From Rickettsiales bacterium (lineage in GTDB: Bacteria; Pseudomonadota; Alphaproteobacteria; UBA8366): a DNA stretch of 64,000 nucleotides. The notes beneath the pieces are model-generated. The model had not been told where the DNA came from, ran no database searches, and saw nothing but the letters and a program-made list of their open reading frames with translations. This document shows, piece after piece, positions 17,322 to 27,226 of the stretch. Numbering within the stretch: the first letter of the stretch is position 1; every line of letters starts with the position of its first letter. The DNA lies in NCBI GenBank assembly GCA_002724555.1, contig PBOZ01000069.1:1-64000 (forward strand), read 5' to 3'. A program made the translations under genes and the position numbers.

Positions 17322-17502
17322 CGAATTTTTTTTGGGTTCTTGCTTGTATAGAATCCAGTGATATTGTGCCCGCAACCAGGTTGCGGCGCTTATTCGTTCC
17401 AAATACGGCCAAAGCCCTGAAAGTAGCTTTATCCATGTAACTACGGCAATACTGCCAACATGGTTGCACGCAGAAAACAAAACAAAGCAGGAAGATTTCG
17501 AT

Positions 17503-18873
17503 ATGCTGGATCTCATGAATATTGCGCGAACGGAAGCCGATGGCGGTGACCTCAAAGGCTTACTTGAGAGCCTTTTCGACGCAACTGATATGCGTCCTAA
17601 TGGTTATCCGGATGCCATCGTTTGGCAAGGTGGAAACCATAACAGCGCAGTTAATCCGATTGCGCATTCATTAACGGACGCCTACGCGCTTGTCGGCACG
17701 ATTGCTGCGATCGATATTCTCGGTCTGCCCTACTACGCAGTACCGATGTGGTCTCAAATCCGCCATGACTTAAAGCTCGAGCCTCTCAGCTGGTTTGGCA
17801 ATATGCCAGTCACTTCGATCAAGTGGTCAACCGCAGGCGATGCGTACGTTAATGATGGAAAAGGCAGCAAAGTGGTTGTGATGGGTAAGTCTGGTAATGC
17901 ACCATTGCGCACTCAAGCGGGCGTCTATTGTAACGTTCGCCCTTACGGCCCGATCACTGTAGTGCGCTGCATGCCTTGCTTGCCTTACTCACAAGATCGC
18001 CCAAAGTTCAACATCAGCGCTGAAACTGGCATCATTCACTCGGAAATGAACACGCCAGGTGTTCAGATGGCGTACGCGGGCCGCTTGTTCCTTAAGATGA
18101 TAAACGACACGGGTAAACTGGGCCGCGTAGCATTCAAGCCTACACAAGCTATGGAAGACGGCATCAATGCTGGCCTCCTTACATGGATGCTCGAGGGCAC
18201 CAAATTCAATATTGGTCGTAAATGGGCAGTGAACGCCTATGACGAGCATAAAGAAAACGTTGACCGGATCGTTGCACTATTACCCGAGAATTTCAAAGAT
18301 GGGATGGAAAACTGGACTGGTCAGGTCGAGCAACACATTTCCGATACCAACTACGGATTGTTGTTGTGGGACCTAATTGAACATCAAGATTGCGTGGTGC
18401 TCGCGACTGACCTCGACGGCGACCGCCTGACCGATCTTTTAGCTGACGTTTCTGACCCACTCCGCGCCTTTGGCCAAAGAGTTCTCGACCACGTTGGCGC
18501 GGATCAAAGCATGCGCGATCTCTGGGGCGACATGGGTTACACTACTGGTAACGGCCGGGATATGACTTCCGTTATGCACCGAATGGATGGCCCGCCAATC
18601 CATGAACAAACACTTGGCTCTGCTGATGCCATGCTGCTGCGTTTACTTGACGGTGACGAATCGATGGGAGGCACCAAACAACCGTACGACCCCCGCATTC
18701 ACTTTGTACTAATCCGCGATGCTTATCTTGACGCCAATCCGGGGAACCAAGCTTTGACTGACTGGTTAAATGCAGCTCTGGCAACATTTGACGAAGTCTA
18801 TTCACCAAATCGCCCCGGGTTTTTGGAGGGTTATGCTCAACTAAAGGAAGCTATTAAGCCTTGGGGCAGCTAA
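17503..18873 (+). CDS. Unrecognised conserved-looking protein, 456 residues
   Basis: I do not recognise this family. The ATG at 17503 (MLDLMNIARTEADGG) has AGGAAG about 8 nt upstream and is preferred to the tracked 17464. The protein has no signal peptide or membrane segment and should be cytosolic. Visible segments include AIVWQGGNHNSAVNP, LGLPYYAVPMWSQIRHDL, KVVVMGKSGNAPLRTQ, a Cys-rich stretch YCNVRPYGPITVVRCMPCL, and LATDLDGDRLTDLL. A strong terminator follows directly, and codon choice looks regular, so it is probably a real, well-expressed, single-gene unit. Confidence 0.85.
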   Translation: MLDLMNIARTEADGGDLKGLLESLFDATDMRPNGYPDAIVWQGGNHNSAVNPIAHSLTDAYALVGTIAAIDILGLPYYAVPMWSQIRHDLKLEPLSWFGNMPVTSIKWSTAGDAYVNDGKGSKVVVMGKSGNAPLRTQAGVYCNVRPYGPITVVRCMPCLPYSQDRPKFNISAETGIIHSEMNTPGVQMAYAGRLFLKMINDTGKLGRVAFKPTQAMEDGINAGLLTWMLEGTKFNIGRKWAVNAYDEHKENVDRIVALLPENFKDGMENWTGQVEQHISDTNYGLLLWDLIEHQDCVVLATDLDGDRLTDLLADVSDPLRAFGQRVLDHVGADQSMRDLWGDMGYTTGNGRDMTSVMHRMDGPPIHEQTLGSADAMLLRLLDGDESMGGTKQPYDPRIHFVLIRDAYLDANPGNQALTDWLNAALATFDEVYSPNRPGFLEGYAQLKEAIKPWGS

Positions 18874-18894
18874 TTCATTTAAAATTACGAGGAA

Positions 18895-18921
18895 AAGGCG
18901 TCCCAATAATTGGGGCGCCTT
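18895..18921 (+). terminator. Rho-independent terminator after the 17503 gene
   Basis: AAGGCGTCCCAA pairs over 12 bp (one G-T) with TTGGGGCGCCTT around a TAA loop and is followed by a run of T. It ends the plus-strand transcript 22 nt after the stop codon. Confidence 0.92.
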
Positions 18922-18926
18922 TTTTT

Positions 18927-19226
18927 TTATTTTAGCTCAGGAATGCAATAAAAACTCACACGAGATTTCGCAAAAATTGGGCACTCATTATATAATTTTT
19001 CATGATGAAAAAATTCAAGTGATGACCCTTCAACCTCACATTCTTTAGCAGCAATTTTATAAATTTCTTCGCGTGTCGTCGAATTAGCAGTATGGCAGAT
19101 AGAGACAACTTGGCGATTACTGCTCGAAAACACTTTCGGCGCATTTATCACAAACGGTTCTTGCCCGCAGCCAGTCAAGATACTCAATACTGCGCCTAAA
19201 ATTAGTATCTGTTGAAGACCGAACAT
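18927..19226 (-). CDS. Small predicted lipoprotein (unrecognised)
   Basis: From the ATG at 19226 the product has 99 residues with a lipoprotein signal: MFGLQQILILGAVLSILTGC, where LTGC is a good lipobox. The mature part contains four more Cys (SICHTAN, AKECEVEG, NECPIF, FYCIPEL), suggesting disulfide bonding in the periplasm. The tracked start at 19253 would add nine residues from a non-ATG codon. I do not recognise the family. The gene converges on the 17503 gene, and its 3' end sits against that gene's terminator. Confidence 0.65.
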   Translation of the reverse strand: MFGLQQILILGAVLSILTGCGQEPFVINAPKVFSSSNRQVVSICHTANSTTREEIYKIAAKECEVEGSSLEFFHHEKLYNECPIFAKSRVSFYCIPELK

Positions 19227-19272
19227 CGAAGCGTTGTCGCACTCAAGAGCCAATTTTTAAAAAACCTCGTTA

Positions 19273-20451
19273 CTAACGGCTTAACTCTCTAATTCCATTT
19301 TCAAGACCTTCGATGGTCATTGGAAACATACGATCTTCCATAAGCTCATTAACAACACGTATCGACTCATAATAATCCCATACATCTTTCGGTTGTGGAT
19401 TAAACCAAATAGCCCTGGGATAGGTCGACAATACACGCCGCATCCAATCGGCACCTGCTTCTTCATTCCAATGTTCGACACTACCACCCGGATAAACAAT
19501 TTCATATGGGCTCATCGTAGCATCGCCAACAAAAATCACTTTATAATCTTGTGGATAGGTACGTAGCACCTCCCAAAGGTCCGTTTTCTCGGTGTGACGG
19601 CGTCGATTATCTTTCCATACACTTTCATACATGCAGTTATGAAAATAAAAATATTCGAGATGCTTAAATTCCGTCCGACACGCAGAAAACATCTCCTCGC
19701 AAACACGAATATGATCATCCATGGATCCACCGACATCAAAAAACAGCAGGACCTTCACCTGATTATGCCGCTCCGGCACCAACTTTAGATCAAGGTAACC
19801 CCCATTATTGGCAGTCGATTTTATAGTATCCGGCAAATCAAGTTCAGTCGGTGCTCCTTCGCGCGCAAATTTACGAAGACGCCTAAGTGCAACCTGAATG
19901 TTTCGGATACCAATCTCGATACTGTCATCAAAATTCTTGAATTCACGCTTATCCCATACCTTTACAGCTCGACGGTTACGGGATTCACTCTGTCCAATGC
20001 GCACACCCTCCGGGTTGTAACCATAGGCTCCAAAAGGCGAAGTACCTGCAGTCCCAATCCATTTACTCCCACCTTGGTGCCGGCCTTTTTGTTCTTTAAG
20101 GCGTTCTTGCAGCGTCTCCATTAGTTTTTGCCAACCACCGATTGCTTCAATTTTCTGACGTTCTTCTTCTGTCAAATAAAGTTCGGCCATTTTACGAAGC
20201 CATTCTTCAGGTAGTTCGACTTCTTCTTCACCTTCAATGGGCTCAAGCCCCTTGAATACATGACCAAAAACACGATCAAACTTATCAATATGCCGTTCAT
20301 CTTTGACCATGGCGGAACGCGATAGATAGTAAAAGTCGTCAATCGAAAATTCGATTACCTTTGCTTCCATCGCTTCGAGCAACGTCAAATACTCACGTAG
20401 GGACGTTGGAATTCCCGCCTTCTTAACTTCAAAAAAGAAATTCACGAACAT
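19273..20451 (-). CDS. VWA domain protein (CoxE-like), partner of MoxR ATPase
   Basis: A 392-residue cytosolic protein with a C-terminal von Willebrand A domain. The metal-site motif reads LLFFDVGGSMDDHI (DxGxS instead of the usual DxSxS), and FVGDATMSPYEI supplies a later acidic position. The N-terminal part is charged and helical (EEWLRKMAELYLTEEERQK). Such proteins act with MoxR AAA+ ATPases in assembly or metal insertion of target enzymes, as CoxD/CoxE do for CO dehydrogenase. It follows the MoxR gene by 22 nt on the same strand. No obvious target enzyme is adjacent. Confidence 0.9.
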   Translation of the reverse strand: MFVNFFFEVKKAGIPTSLREYLTLLEAMEAKVIEFSIDDFYYLSRSAMVKDERHIDKFDRVFGHVFKGLEPIEGEEEVELPEEWLRKMAELYLTEEERQKIEAIGGWQKLMETLQERLKEQKGRHQGGSKWIGTAGTSPFGAYGYNPEGVRIGQSESRNRRAVKVWDKREFKNFDDSIEIGIRNIQVALRRLRKFAREGAPTELDLPDTIKSTANNGGYLDLKLVPERHNQVKVLLFFDVGGSMDDHIRVCEEMFSACRTEFKHLEYFYFHNCMYESVWKDNRRRHTEKTDLWEVLRTYPQDYKVIFVGDATMSPYEIVYPGGSVEHWNEEAGADWMRRVLSTYPRAIWFNPQPKDVWDYYESIRVVNELMEDRMFPMTIEGLENGIRELSR

Positions 20452-20473
20452 CGGATCGTAGTCCTTTCGACCG

Positions 20474-21325
20474 TCAGTTTCCGCGTTGCTCCCGACGCGC
20501 CATAAACGCTAGACGTTCAAACAACTGCACGTCTTGTTCATTTTTGAGAAGCGCACCATGCAGGGGCGGTATCAATTTGTTCGGATCATTGCTTCGAAGA
20601 ACCTCTAACGGAATTTCCTCTATCATGAGGAGCTTAATCCAATCCAACAGTTCAGATGTTGATGGACGTTTTTTCATTCCTGGCACATCACGGATATCAT
20701 AGAACAGCTTTAATGCATCACGAACCAGCGCGGCCTGGATCGATGGAAAATGAACGTCGACAATCCGCTTCATAGTTTCGTCATCTGGAAACTGGATATA
20801 ATGGAAAAAGCAACGACGCAGAAATGCGTCTGGTAATTCTTTCTCGTTATTAGAGCTAATAACAACGATCGGCCGCACCTTCGCTAGCACGGTTTCTTGA
20901 GTTTCATAAACAAAAAATTCCATGCGATCGAGTTCAAGTAGTAGATCATTTGGAAATTCAATATCCGCCTTGTCGATTTCGTCAATCAACAAAACGGGTC
21001 GTTCTTCACTAACAAATGCGTCCCAAAGCTTACCTCGCACAATGTAATTCTTAATGTCATGAACCCTGTCATCTCCTAGCTGGCTATCGCGCAGACGTTT
21101 CACCGCGTCATATTCGTAGAGGCCATGCTGGGCTTTAGTTGTCGATTTTATATGCCACTGGATCAACGGCGCATTGAGGGCTGCGGCAATTTCGTGGGCC
21201 AATACCGTTTTACCGGTCCCTGGTTCACCCTTAACAAGCAATGGCCGTTCGAGATTTATTGAAGCATTTACCGCAACCATCAAATCGTCGGTCGCGACAT
21301 AGCTTTCGGTGCCTTCAAATCGCAT
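20474..21325 (-). CDS. MoxR-family AAA+ ATPase
   Basis: A 283-residue ATPase. Walker A is GEPGTGKTVLAHEIA at about residue 36, Walker B is PVLLIDEIDKADIEF, sensor 1 is in RPIVVISSNNEKELPDAFLRRC with the arginine finger, and the lid domain follows. MoxR proteins remodel or mature client complexes together with a VWA protein, and that partner is the next gene. Length is typical for the CoxD-like branch. alaS lies upstream on the same strand 82 nt away. Confidence 0.92.
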   Translation of the reverse strand: MRFEGTESYVATDDLMVAVNASINLERPLLVKGEPGTGKTVLAHEIAAALNAPLIQWHIKSTTKAQHGLYEYDAVKRLRDSQLGDDRVHDIKNYIVRGKLWDAFVSEERPVLLIDEIDKADIEFPNDLLLELDRMEFFVYETQETVLAKVRPIVVISSNNEKELPDAFLRRCFFHYIQFPDDETMKRIVDVHFPSIQAALVRDALKLFYDIRDVPGMKKRPSTSELLDWIKLLMIEEIPLEVLRSNDPNKLIPPLHGALLKNEQDVQLFERLAFMARREQRGN

Positions 21326-21407
21326 CGTCAGTATGTTTCCTATTTTACCATGAAGTTTAGAGTGAACCTAGAGCGCTGCGCTCGGACTATCAAGGGCAGG
21401 ACAACGG

Positions 21408-24071
21408 TCAGCGCATTGCTGCGATGGCCTGTTCGATTGCCTTAATCGCCGCTTCGGCGGCAGCACCGTCAGGACCGCCAGCCTGCGCCATATCCGGACG
21501 ACCACCTCCCCCCTTCCCGCCAACAGACGCCGACCCAACGCGAACCAAGTCCACAGCATTTAACCGATCGGTTAGGTCTTCCGTGACACCAACAACTAGC
21601 GACGCCTTACCATCAATAACGGAAACAACCGCGACGACACCGGAACCAACTTGCCCTTTGATGGCATCAACCAACGGCTTCAATTCTTTCGCGGGCACAT
21701 CAATCAGCACGCGCGTCGCAACGGATACACCATTTAAATCCAACAATTCCGGGGCAACACTCCCGCCACCAACTTCCCCCAATTTGCGGCGAAGGGTGCT
21801 CATCTCACGCTCCATTTCACGACGCTCTTGCAGAAGCGCCGTAACACGTGCCGGTATCTCTGAAGGAGCCGTATTCAAAGCCTTAGCAGCCGCGTCTACA
21901 ATTGCGTCCCGTGCTTCGACCTGCCGTACCGCCGCCTCCCCGGTAACTGCCTCAACCCGGCGAACACCCGATGCAACAGCAGATTCGGAAATTATCTTAA
22001 AGAAACCTATGTCGCCGGTCTGGCTTACATGGGTGCCACCGCAAAGCTCCATGGAATAAGGGATATCAGGTTTTAACGATTTTCCTCCCTTCCCCATTGA
22101 TACAACTCTGACCTCCTCACCATACTTCTCGCCAAACAATGCTACCGCCCCAGCCTTCTGGGCGTCATCCGGCGTCATCTGCAGCGTAACTACTGGCGCA
22201 TTTTCACGCACACGGCTGTTAACGTCCGACTCAATCCGAGACATCTCATCGACGGACACGGGCTTTGGGTTGCTAAAATCAAAACGGAGATAATCCGGCG
22301 CGACCAAAGAGCCCTTCTGAGCGACATGCTCTCCAAGATGTTGCCGCAGCGCTGCGTGTAATAGGTGTGTCACGGAATGGTTCGCCCGAAGCTTTCTCCT
22401 CCTGTCGCAATCGACCCGCATCTCCACCGAGGCACCAATTGATAGGGCGGCTCCCCTAAGCGTGCCTATATGGACGTGCAAATCCTCCAATCGTTTGACT
22501 GTATCTTCAACAATAAATTCGGCCCCTTCTACAGAAGATAAAATGCCTTGATCTCCCATTTGCCCTCCTGATTCAGCATAAAACGGCGTCTGATTTACAA
22601 TCAGCATAGCCTTCATACCTGTCTCAAGAGTTTCTCTGCATTTTCCGTCAACTACGATTGCCACCAGGATCCCTTCTGCGCTTTCTGTATCGTAACCGAG
22701 GAATTCTGAACTTCCCGTTTCCTCTCGAATGTCAAACCATACTTCGTCAGTCGCCGCCTCACCGGAACCCGCCCAGGCTTTACGCGCAGCCTCGCGTTGG
22801 CGCTGCATAGCATTATCGAAACCCACTTCGTCCACAGTCCGACCTTGGCCGCGCAAAATATCTTGTGTTAAATCAAGTGGAAATCCGAAAGTATCATATA
22901 AACGAAAGGCAACGTCTCCGGCCAAGGTCCCGCCGTCGCCAAGTTTTTGCGTTTCCTGTTCGAGTAATCGCAAACCGCGCCCGAGCATTTCCTTGAATCG
23001 GGTCTCTTCGAGTTTGAAGGTCTCTTCGATCAACGCCTTAGCCCGCACCAATTCGGGAAATGCCTGGCCCATTTCATTCACTAGTGCCGGTACCAACTGC
23101 CACAAAAGAGGTTCTTCGCACCCCAAGAGATGCGCATGACGCATCCCGCGGCGCATGATACGACGGAGGACATATCCACGCCCTTCGTTCGAAGGCAAAA
23201 CGCCATCTGCCACCAGAAAACTACAGGCCCTCAAATGGTCGGCAATGACACGATGCGATATTGCACACTCCCCATCTGGATCAGAATTTGAAGCTTCCGC
23301 CGACGCTTTAATAAGTGCTCGGATAAGGTCCGTTTCATAGTTGTCGTGCTTACCCTGTAACAATGCTGAAACGCGCTCTAAACCCATCCCCGTGTCAATT
23401 GACGGTTTTGGAAGGTTTGTACGCTCCTGGGCAGAAACTTGCTCATACTGCATAAAAACCAGATTCCAAATCTCAATGAATCGGTCACCGTCTTCATCTG
23501 GGCTACCGGGTGGACCGCCTGAAACGGAAGGTCCATGATCATAAAAGATTTCAGAACACGGCCCACAAGGTCCAGTATCGCCCATCGCCCAAAAATTATC
23601 AGATGTCGGTATACGTATGATCCTATCATCTGTCAGCCCGGCAATCTTGCGCCAAAGATCCGCCGCATCTTCATCCTCTGAATAGACCGTCACCAATAAC
23701 CTAGCAGGGTCGAGATCATATTCCTTTGTTACCAAGTTCCACGCTAATTCGATCGCGACATCCTTGAAATAATCGCCAAAAGAAAAATTCCCAAGCATTT
23801 CAAAAAACGTATGATGCCGCGCCGTGTAACCAACATTTTCGAGATCATTGTGCTTGCCACCCGCTCGTACACATTTCTGCGAGGTAGTAGCACGATCATA
23901 TGGCCGCTGCTCAGCGCCTACAAAGACGTTCTTAAATTGGACCATGCCTGCGTTCGTAAACAAAAGCGTTGGATCGTTACGCGGCACCAATGGCGACGAT
24001 GAGACAATCTCGTGGCCGTGTTTCCCAAAGTAATTCAGGAACCCACTTCGAATTTCGCTTGTGCTAGTCAT
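21408..24071 (-). CDS. alaS: Alanine-tRNA ligase
   Basis: Charges tRNA-Ala and edits mischarged Ser/Gly. The class II catalytic domain begins [19 protein letters not shown] and includes [13 protein letters not shown], motif 2 [20 protein letters not shown] and motif 3. The editing domain has the zinc-type sites [13 protein letters not shown] and [15 protein letters not shown]. The C-terminal oligomerisation/C-Ala domain ends in a glycine-rich [15 protein letters not shown]. The ATG at 24071 ([11 protein letters not shown]) is preferred to the tracked 24149. It follows recA, but a terminator lies between them. Confidence 0.96.
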   Translation of the reverse strand: MTSTSEIRSGFLNYFGKHGHEIVSSSPLVPRNDPTLLFTNAGMVQFKNVFVGAEQRPYDRATTSQKCVRAGGKHNDLENVGYTARHHTFFEMLGNFSFGDYFKDVAIELAWNLVTKEYDLDPARLLVTVYSEDEDAADLWRKIAGLTDDRIIRIPTSDNFWAMGDTGPCGPCSEIFYDHGPSVSGGPPGSPDEDGDRFIEIWNLVFMQYEQVSAQERTNLPKPSIDTGMGLERVSALLQGKHDNYETDLIRALIKASAEASNSDPDGECAISHRVIADHLRACSFLVADGVLPSNEGRGYVLRRIMRRGMRHAHLLGCEEPLLWQLVPALVNEMGQAFPELVRAKALIEETFKLEETRFKEMLGRGLRLLEQETQKLGDGGTLAGDVAFRLYDTFGFPLDLTQDILRGQGRTVDEVGFDNAMQRQREAARKAWAGSGEAATDEVWFDIREETGSSEFLGYDTESAEGILVAIVVDGKCRETLETGMKAMLIVNQTPFYAESGGQMGDQGILSSVEGAEFIVEDTVKRLEDLHVHIGTLRGAALSIGASVEMRVDCDRRRKLRANHSVTHLLHAALRQHLGEHVAQKGSLVAPDYLRFDFSNPKPVSVDEMSRIESDVNSRVRENAPVVTLQMTPDDAQKAGAVALFGEKYGEEVRVVSMGKGGKSLKPDIPYSMELCGGTHVSQTGDIGFFKIISESAVASGVRRVEAVTGEAAVRQVEARDAIVDAAAKALNTAPSEIPARVTALLQERREMEREMSTLRRKLGEVGGGSVAPELLDLNGVSVATRVLIDVPAKELKPLVDAIKGQVGSGVVAVVSVIDGKASLVVGVTEDLTDRLNAVDLVRVGSASVGGKGGGGRPDMAQAGGPDGAAAEAAIKAIEQAIAAMR

Positions 24072-24182
24072 CAAAATCGTCTCTGCAATAAATAGACGCT
24101 TTAAAGTACGCCCGCGTTCTACCTCGCCGCCAATTTTAAGTCTAGACAATGGCTAGCATCATTCCATTCAAATTTATTTAAA

Positions 24183-24217
24183 TAAAATAAAAAAAACGGC
24201 GCCATAAAGGCGCCGTC
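24183..24217 (-). terminator. Rho-independent terminator of recA
   Basis: ACGGCGCC and GGCGCCGT form an 8-bp GC-rich stem with a 5-nt loop, 25 nt after the recA stop on the minus strand. It is followed there by a T-rich run (complement of the A tract at 24183-24196). Confidence 0.9.
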
Positions 24218-24241
24218 ATAAGGTAAGTATCCTGTAAGCAT

Positions 24242-25354
24242 TTAGTCGGCATTACCTTCAACCGAGGCAGTCTCTGTAGATGACTCTTCATCGCTTTGCT
24301 CGTTTTGGGCACCCTCCAGCATCTGATCTGAAATCAAACCGGCATTCTCACGAATCTTGCGTTCGATCTGTTCAGCAACTTCCAAGTTCTCTTTAAGAAA
24401 TATCTTGGCATTTTGCCGACCTTGCCCAATTCGCTGCCCATCATAGGAAAACCAAGAACCGGATTTTTCAACGATACCCGCGGAAACACCCAAATCAAGC
24501 AATTCGCCCATTTTCGATATTCCCTCACCGTACATAATATCGAATTCAATCATTTTGAACGGTGGCGCCATCTTATTTTTAACGACTTTGACCCGTGTCT
24601 GATTACCTACCACATCATCACGATCCTTGATCGCTCCAATCCGCCGAATATCTAAGCGAACACTTGAATAAAACTTCAACGCGTTTCCGCCGGTTGTGGT
24701 TTCCGGGCTGCCAAACATAACACCAATTTTCATCCGAATTTGATTTATAAATACCACCATGCAACGAGAACGGTTAATTGAGCCTGTTAGCTTTCTCAAA
24801 GCTTGGCTCATCAGGCGTGCCTGCAGTCCGACGTGCGTGTCGCCCATCTCACCTTCCAATTCAGCGCGAGGGACCAGTGCGGCAACAGAATCAACTACAA
24901 GAACATCAACCGCACCCGAACGAACCAAGGTATCCGAAATTTCTAAGGCCTGCTCGCCCGCATCCGGCTGCGAGATCAATAGGTCATCAATATTTACCCC
25001 TAATTTTTTTGCATAGCCCGGATCAAGTGCGTGTTCAGCATCAACAAAAGCACAAGTTCCGCCGGTTTTCTGGGCTTCCGCAATAACATGCAATGCCAAG
25101 GTGGTTTTGCCTGAACTTTCTGGCCCATAAATTTCAATAATGCGGCCACGTGGCAACCCACCGATCCCTAAACCAATATCCAGACCCAGAGAGCCTGTTG
25201 ATACAGCCTCGATATCAACTGCCTGTTCTCGCTGGCCGAGTTTCATAATCGACCCTTTGCCGAAAGAACGCTCTATTTGACCCAGGGCCGCTTCAAGGGC
25301 TTTCTCTTTATCCATGACGTCCTTTTCGACAATTTGGAGTGAGCTGACCGACAT
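24242..25354 (-). CDS. recA: Recombinase RecA
   Basis: The strand-exchange protein and co-protease for LexA. From the ATG at 25354 ([12 protein letters not shown]) with GAGGAAAG upstream it has 370 residues. Walker A is [19 protein letters not shown]; the core includes [22 protein letters not shown] and [21 protein letters not shown] (L2 loop). The tail is acidic ([18 protein letters not shown]), as usual. The tracked start at 25450 adds an implausible N-terminus. An SOS-type direct repeat lies about 100 bp upstream. Confidence 0.97.
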   Translation of the reverse strand: MSVSSLQIVEKDVMDKEKALEAALGQIERSFGKGSIMKLGQREQAVDIEAVSTGSLGLDIGLGIGGLPRGRIIEIYGPESSGKTTLALHVIAEAQKTGGTCAFVDAEHALDPGYAKKLGVNIDDLLISQPDAGEQALEISDTLVRSGAVDVLVVDSVAALVPRAELEGEMGDTHVGLQARLMSQALRKLTGSINRSRCMVVFINQIRMKIGVMFGSPETTTGGNALKFYSSVRLDIRRIGAIKDRDDVVGNQTRVKVVKNKMAPPFKMIEFDIMYGEGISKMGELLDLGVSAGIVEKSGSWFSYDGQRIGQGRQNAKIFLKENLEVAEQIERKIRENAGLISDQMLEGAQNEQSDEESSTETASVEGNAD

Positions 25355-25450
25355 ACTGCTTTCCTCTTTCCTTTTGCTCAAGGCTCCCCTTGGAACCTCA
25401 ATTACAACTAACAAGACAATCATTTGTACGCATTTTGTTCCTATGTGCAA

Positions 25451-25465
25451 GTTCTATTTTTGTTC
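25451..25465. promoter_or_regulatory. Alphaproteobacterial SOS box (LexA site) upstream of recA
   Basis: GTTC-TATTTTT-GTTC fits the GTTC-N7-GTTC direct repeat bound by LexA in alphaproteobacteria. It lies 97 bp upstream of the recA ATG. A third GTTC at 25437-25440 precedes it with a spacing of 10. The position and form support LexA control of recA. Confidence 0.75.
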
Positions 25466-26111
25466 TCTTATTATAATTTTAAAATCAATGCATTAAGGAA
25501 ACAAAGCCGATTTATACTAACGCTATGCCGAAAATGGATTTCAAGGTGGCACCAAATACCTCAGATTACTCAGTTTGGTGGAGAAAATTCGAAAAGTTTA
25601 TCGATTCGACGTATTACGCGTCCGATTCTTATAAATGATTTATACCTTTAAAAACCTGAAATCTGGCCCCTTAATTAGTTCCGCCATCAAAAGGAATATT
25701 TTTTGAAAAGTTGACCGAAACCTTAATCACCAAAAAATTTTACCAGCAAGCTCGCCACTTTTGACTTAAATAAATTAGTAGTTCTGATTTTTGAATACCA
25801 ACGCGCCAAACAAGCTTATTCGCTATTCATCCTTAATTCTCCCAACACTACCTTCTTCTCTAATCTAGCCAAACATTCCATCATCAATGCCCGGATCAAA
25901 GAGAAGTTATTTCCAAGGTCTGCTTTTTATTCACGAATTGTTGCCGGCTTTTGTATCGAAGCACTCCAAAATAGTTCTCGATAGCATTGAAGGCGCAAAT
26001 TACAAAATACCGATTTAAGATTCGGCCATTGATGGCTGGCTTGGAGAATTTTTAAAATCAAAACACGGCTCAATAATTTTGAGTACATAAGGTGATTAAA
26101 AATTTAGCTCC
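25466..26111. other. 646-bp AT-rich gap between recA and flhB
   Basis: No intact gene is visible. One plus-strand frame from ATG 25887 reads MPGSKRSYFQGLLFIHELLP and onward for 43 codons, hits TAA at 26016-26018, and continues open for 23 codons (DSAIDGWLGEFLKSKHGS) to TAA at 26088-26090. It has a protein-like look and may be a decayed gene fragment, but I cannot name a family. The rest is AT-rich with no clear hairpin. An end signal for the flgB-flhB operon would have to lie here, but I did not find a strong one. Confidence 0.3.
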
Positions 26112-27221
26112 TTATTCGGCGGCGGCTGCGGGCTGCTGTAATTCCTCAGCTGGCATCATGCGTCCCTTCAAGTTCCAGACATAACTAATTATTTCAGCAA
26201 CAGCCTTGTAATGTTCTTCCGGAACTTCCTCGTCAATATCAACGCCAAAATAGAGCGCCTGCGCTAACGGCTTATTTTCGATAATTGTAATATCGTTCTC
26301 CTCTGCAATTTCACGAATTTTAAACGCGATCAAATCTTGCCCTTTAGCAACAACAACCGGGGCACTCATTTCTTCCGGATTATATTTCATCGCCACAGCA
26401 AAATGAGTCGGGTTTGTTATAACCACATCAGCTTCGGGCACGGCCTGAATCATACGCCGCTGCGCGCGTTCAAGCCTTACTTTACGCAAGCGCTGCTTGG
26501 CAGTTGGATCACCTTCCGTTGTTTTGTGCTCATCTTTTACTTCTTGCTTTGTCATTCGCAGAGAACGCGTATGTTCCCAACGTTGATACAGAAGATCGAT
26601 TATCGCGATTACAGCGAGAACCGCTAAAACACCTGTGAACAAGATGAAGACCAGCTCATGTAGCTGTCCAGGCAAAGTTACAACATCGTAGGTCGGCAAC
26701 GCATCAATCCGCTTGAATGTTGGAATCAACGGTATCGCAGCTACCGTCCCGACAATTGCAATTTTAAATATCCCTTTAAGAAACTCTATAACCTGCCGTC
26801 CTGAAAAAATTCTCTTTACACCAGTCTTGATACTGAATTTTTCCAATTTGGGCTCGATAGCTTTTGGCGAAAAATTAACACCATTTTGAAGAACACCCGA
26901 CCCAATAGAAACAACCAAAAACAATATGAAAGGGACCGATAATATTCGGAGGAAGTCCATTAAAACTTTGGAGATAACTTCATGCATATTGCCTTGGTCA
27001 AACGAGATATCATGCGGCTGTTCAACAAATTTAATCAGCATAATTCTGAAGTCGTTTGCTATATCGGGTAAAAACATCACCAGCATAATCGCGCCTGCCA
27101 TCAAAATCATCCAAGTATTGACTTCACGGCTAACGGCTACCGATCCCCGTTCTTTCGCGTCCGCTAATTTTTTAACGGTCGGCTCCTCGGTTTTTGATGA
27201 CTTGTCTGCGTCTTCGGACAT
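26112..27221 (-). CDS. flhB: Flagellar export switch protein FlhB
   Basis: A 369-residue inner-membrane protein of the flagellar type III export gate. The N-terminal half has four membrane segments (WMILMAGAIMLVMFL, FILFLVVSIGSGVL, FKIAIVGTVAAIPLI, LVFILFTGVLAVLAVIAII). The cytoplasmic domain carries the autocleavage motif NPTH in VVITNPTHFAVAMKYN, which switches export from rod/hook to filament substrates. ENKPLAQALYFGVDIDEEVPEEHYKAVAEII is the usual C-terminal domain. It is the last gene of flgB-flgC-fliE-fliQ-fliR-flhB. Confidence 0.97.
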   Translation of the reverse strand: MSEDADKSSKTEEPTVKKLADAKERGSVAVSREVNTWMILMAGAIMLVMFLPDIANDFRIMLIKFVEQPHDISFDQGNMHEVISKVLMDFLRILSVPFILFLVVSIGSGVLQNGVNFSPKAIEPKLEKFSIKTGVKRIFSGRQVIEFLKGIFKIAIVGTVAAIPLIPTFKRIDALPTYDVVTLPGQLHELVFILFTGVLAVLAVIAIIDLLYQRWEHTRSLRMTKQEVKDEHKTTEGDPTAKQRLRKVRLERAQRRMIQAVPEADVVITNPTHFAVAMKYNPEEMSAPVVVAKGQDLIAFKIREIAEENDITIIENKPLAQALYFGVDIDEEVPEEHYKAVAEIISYVWNLKGRMMPAEELQQPAAAAE

Positions 27222-27226
27222 TCGCC

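Noticed and set aside
25424-25651. 75-codon plus-strand ORF downstream of the SOS box region
   Set aside because: It overlaps the recA promoter, has no ribosome binding site and no protein-like pattern.
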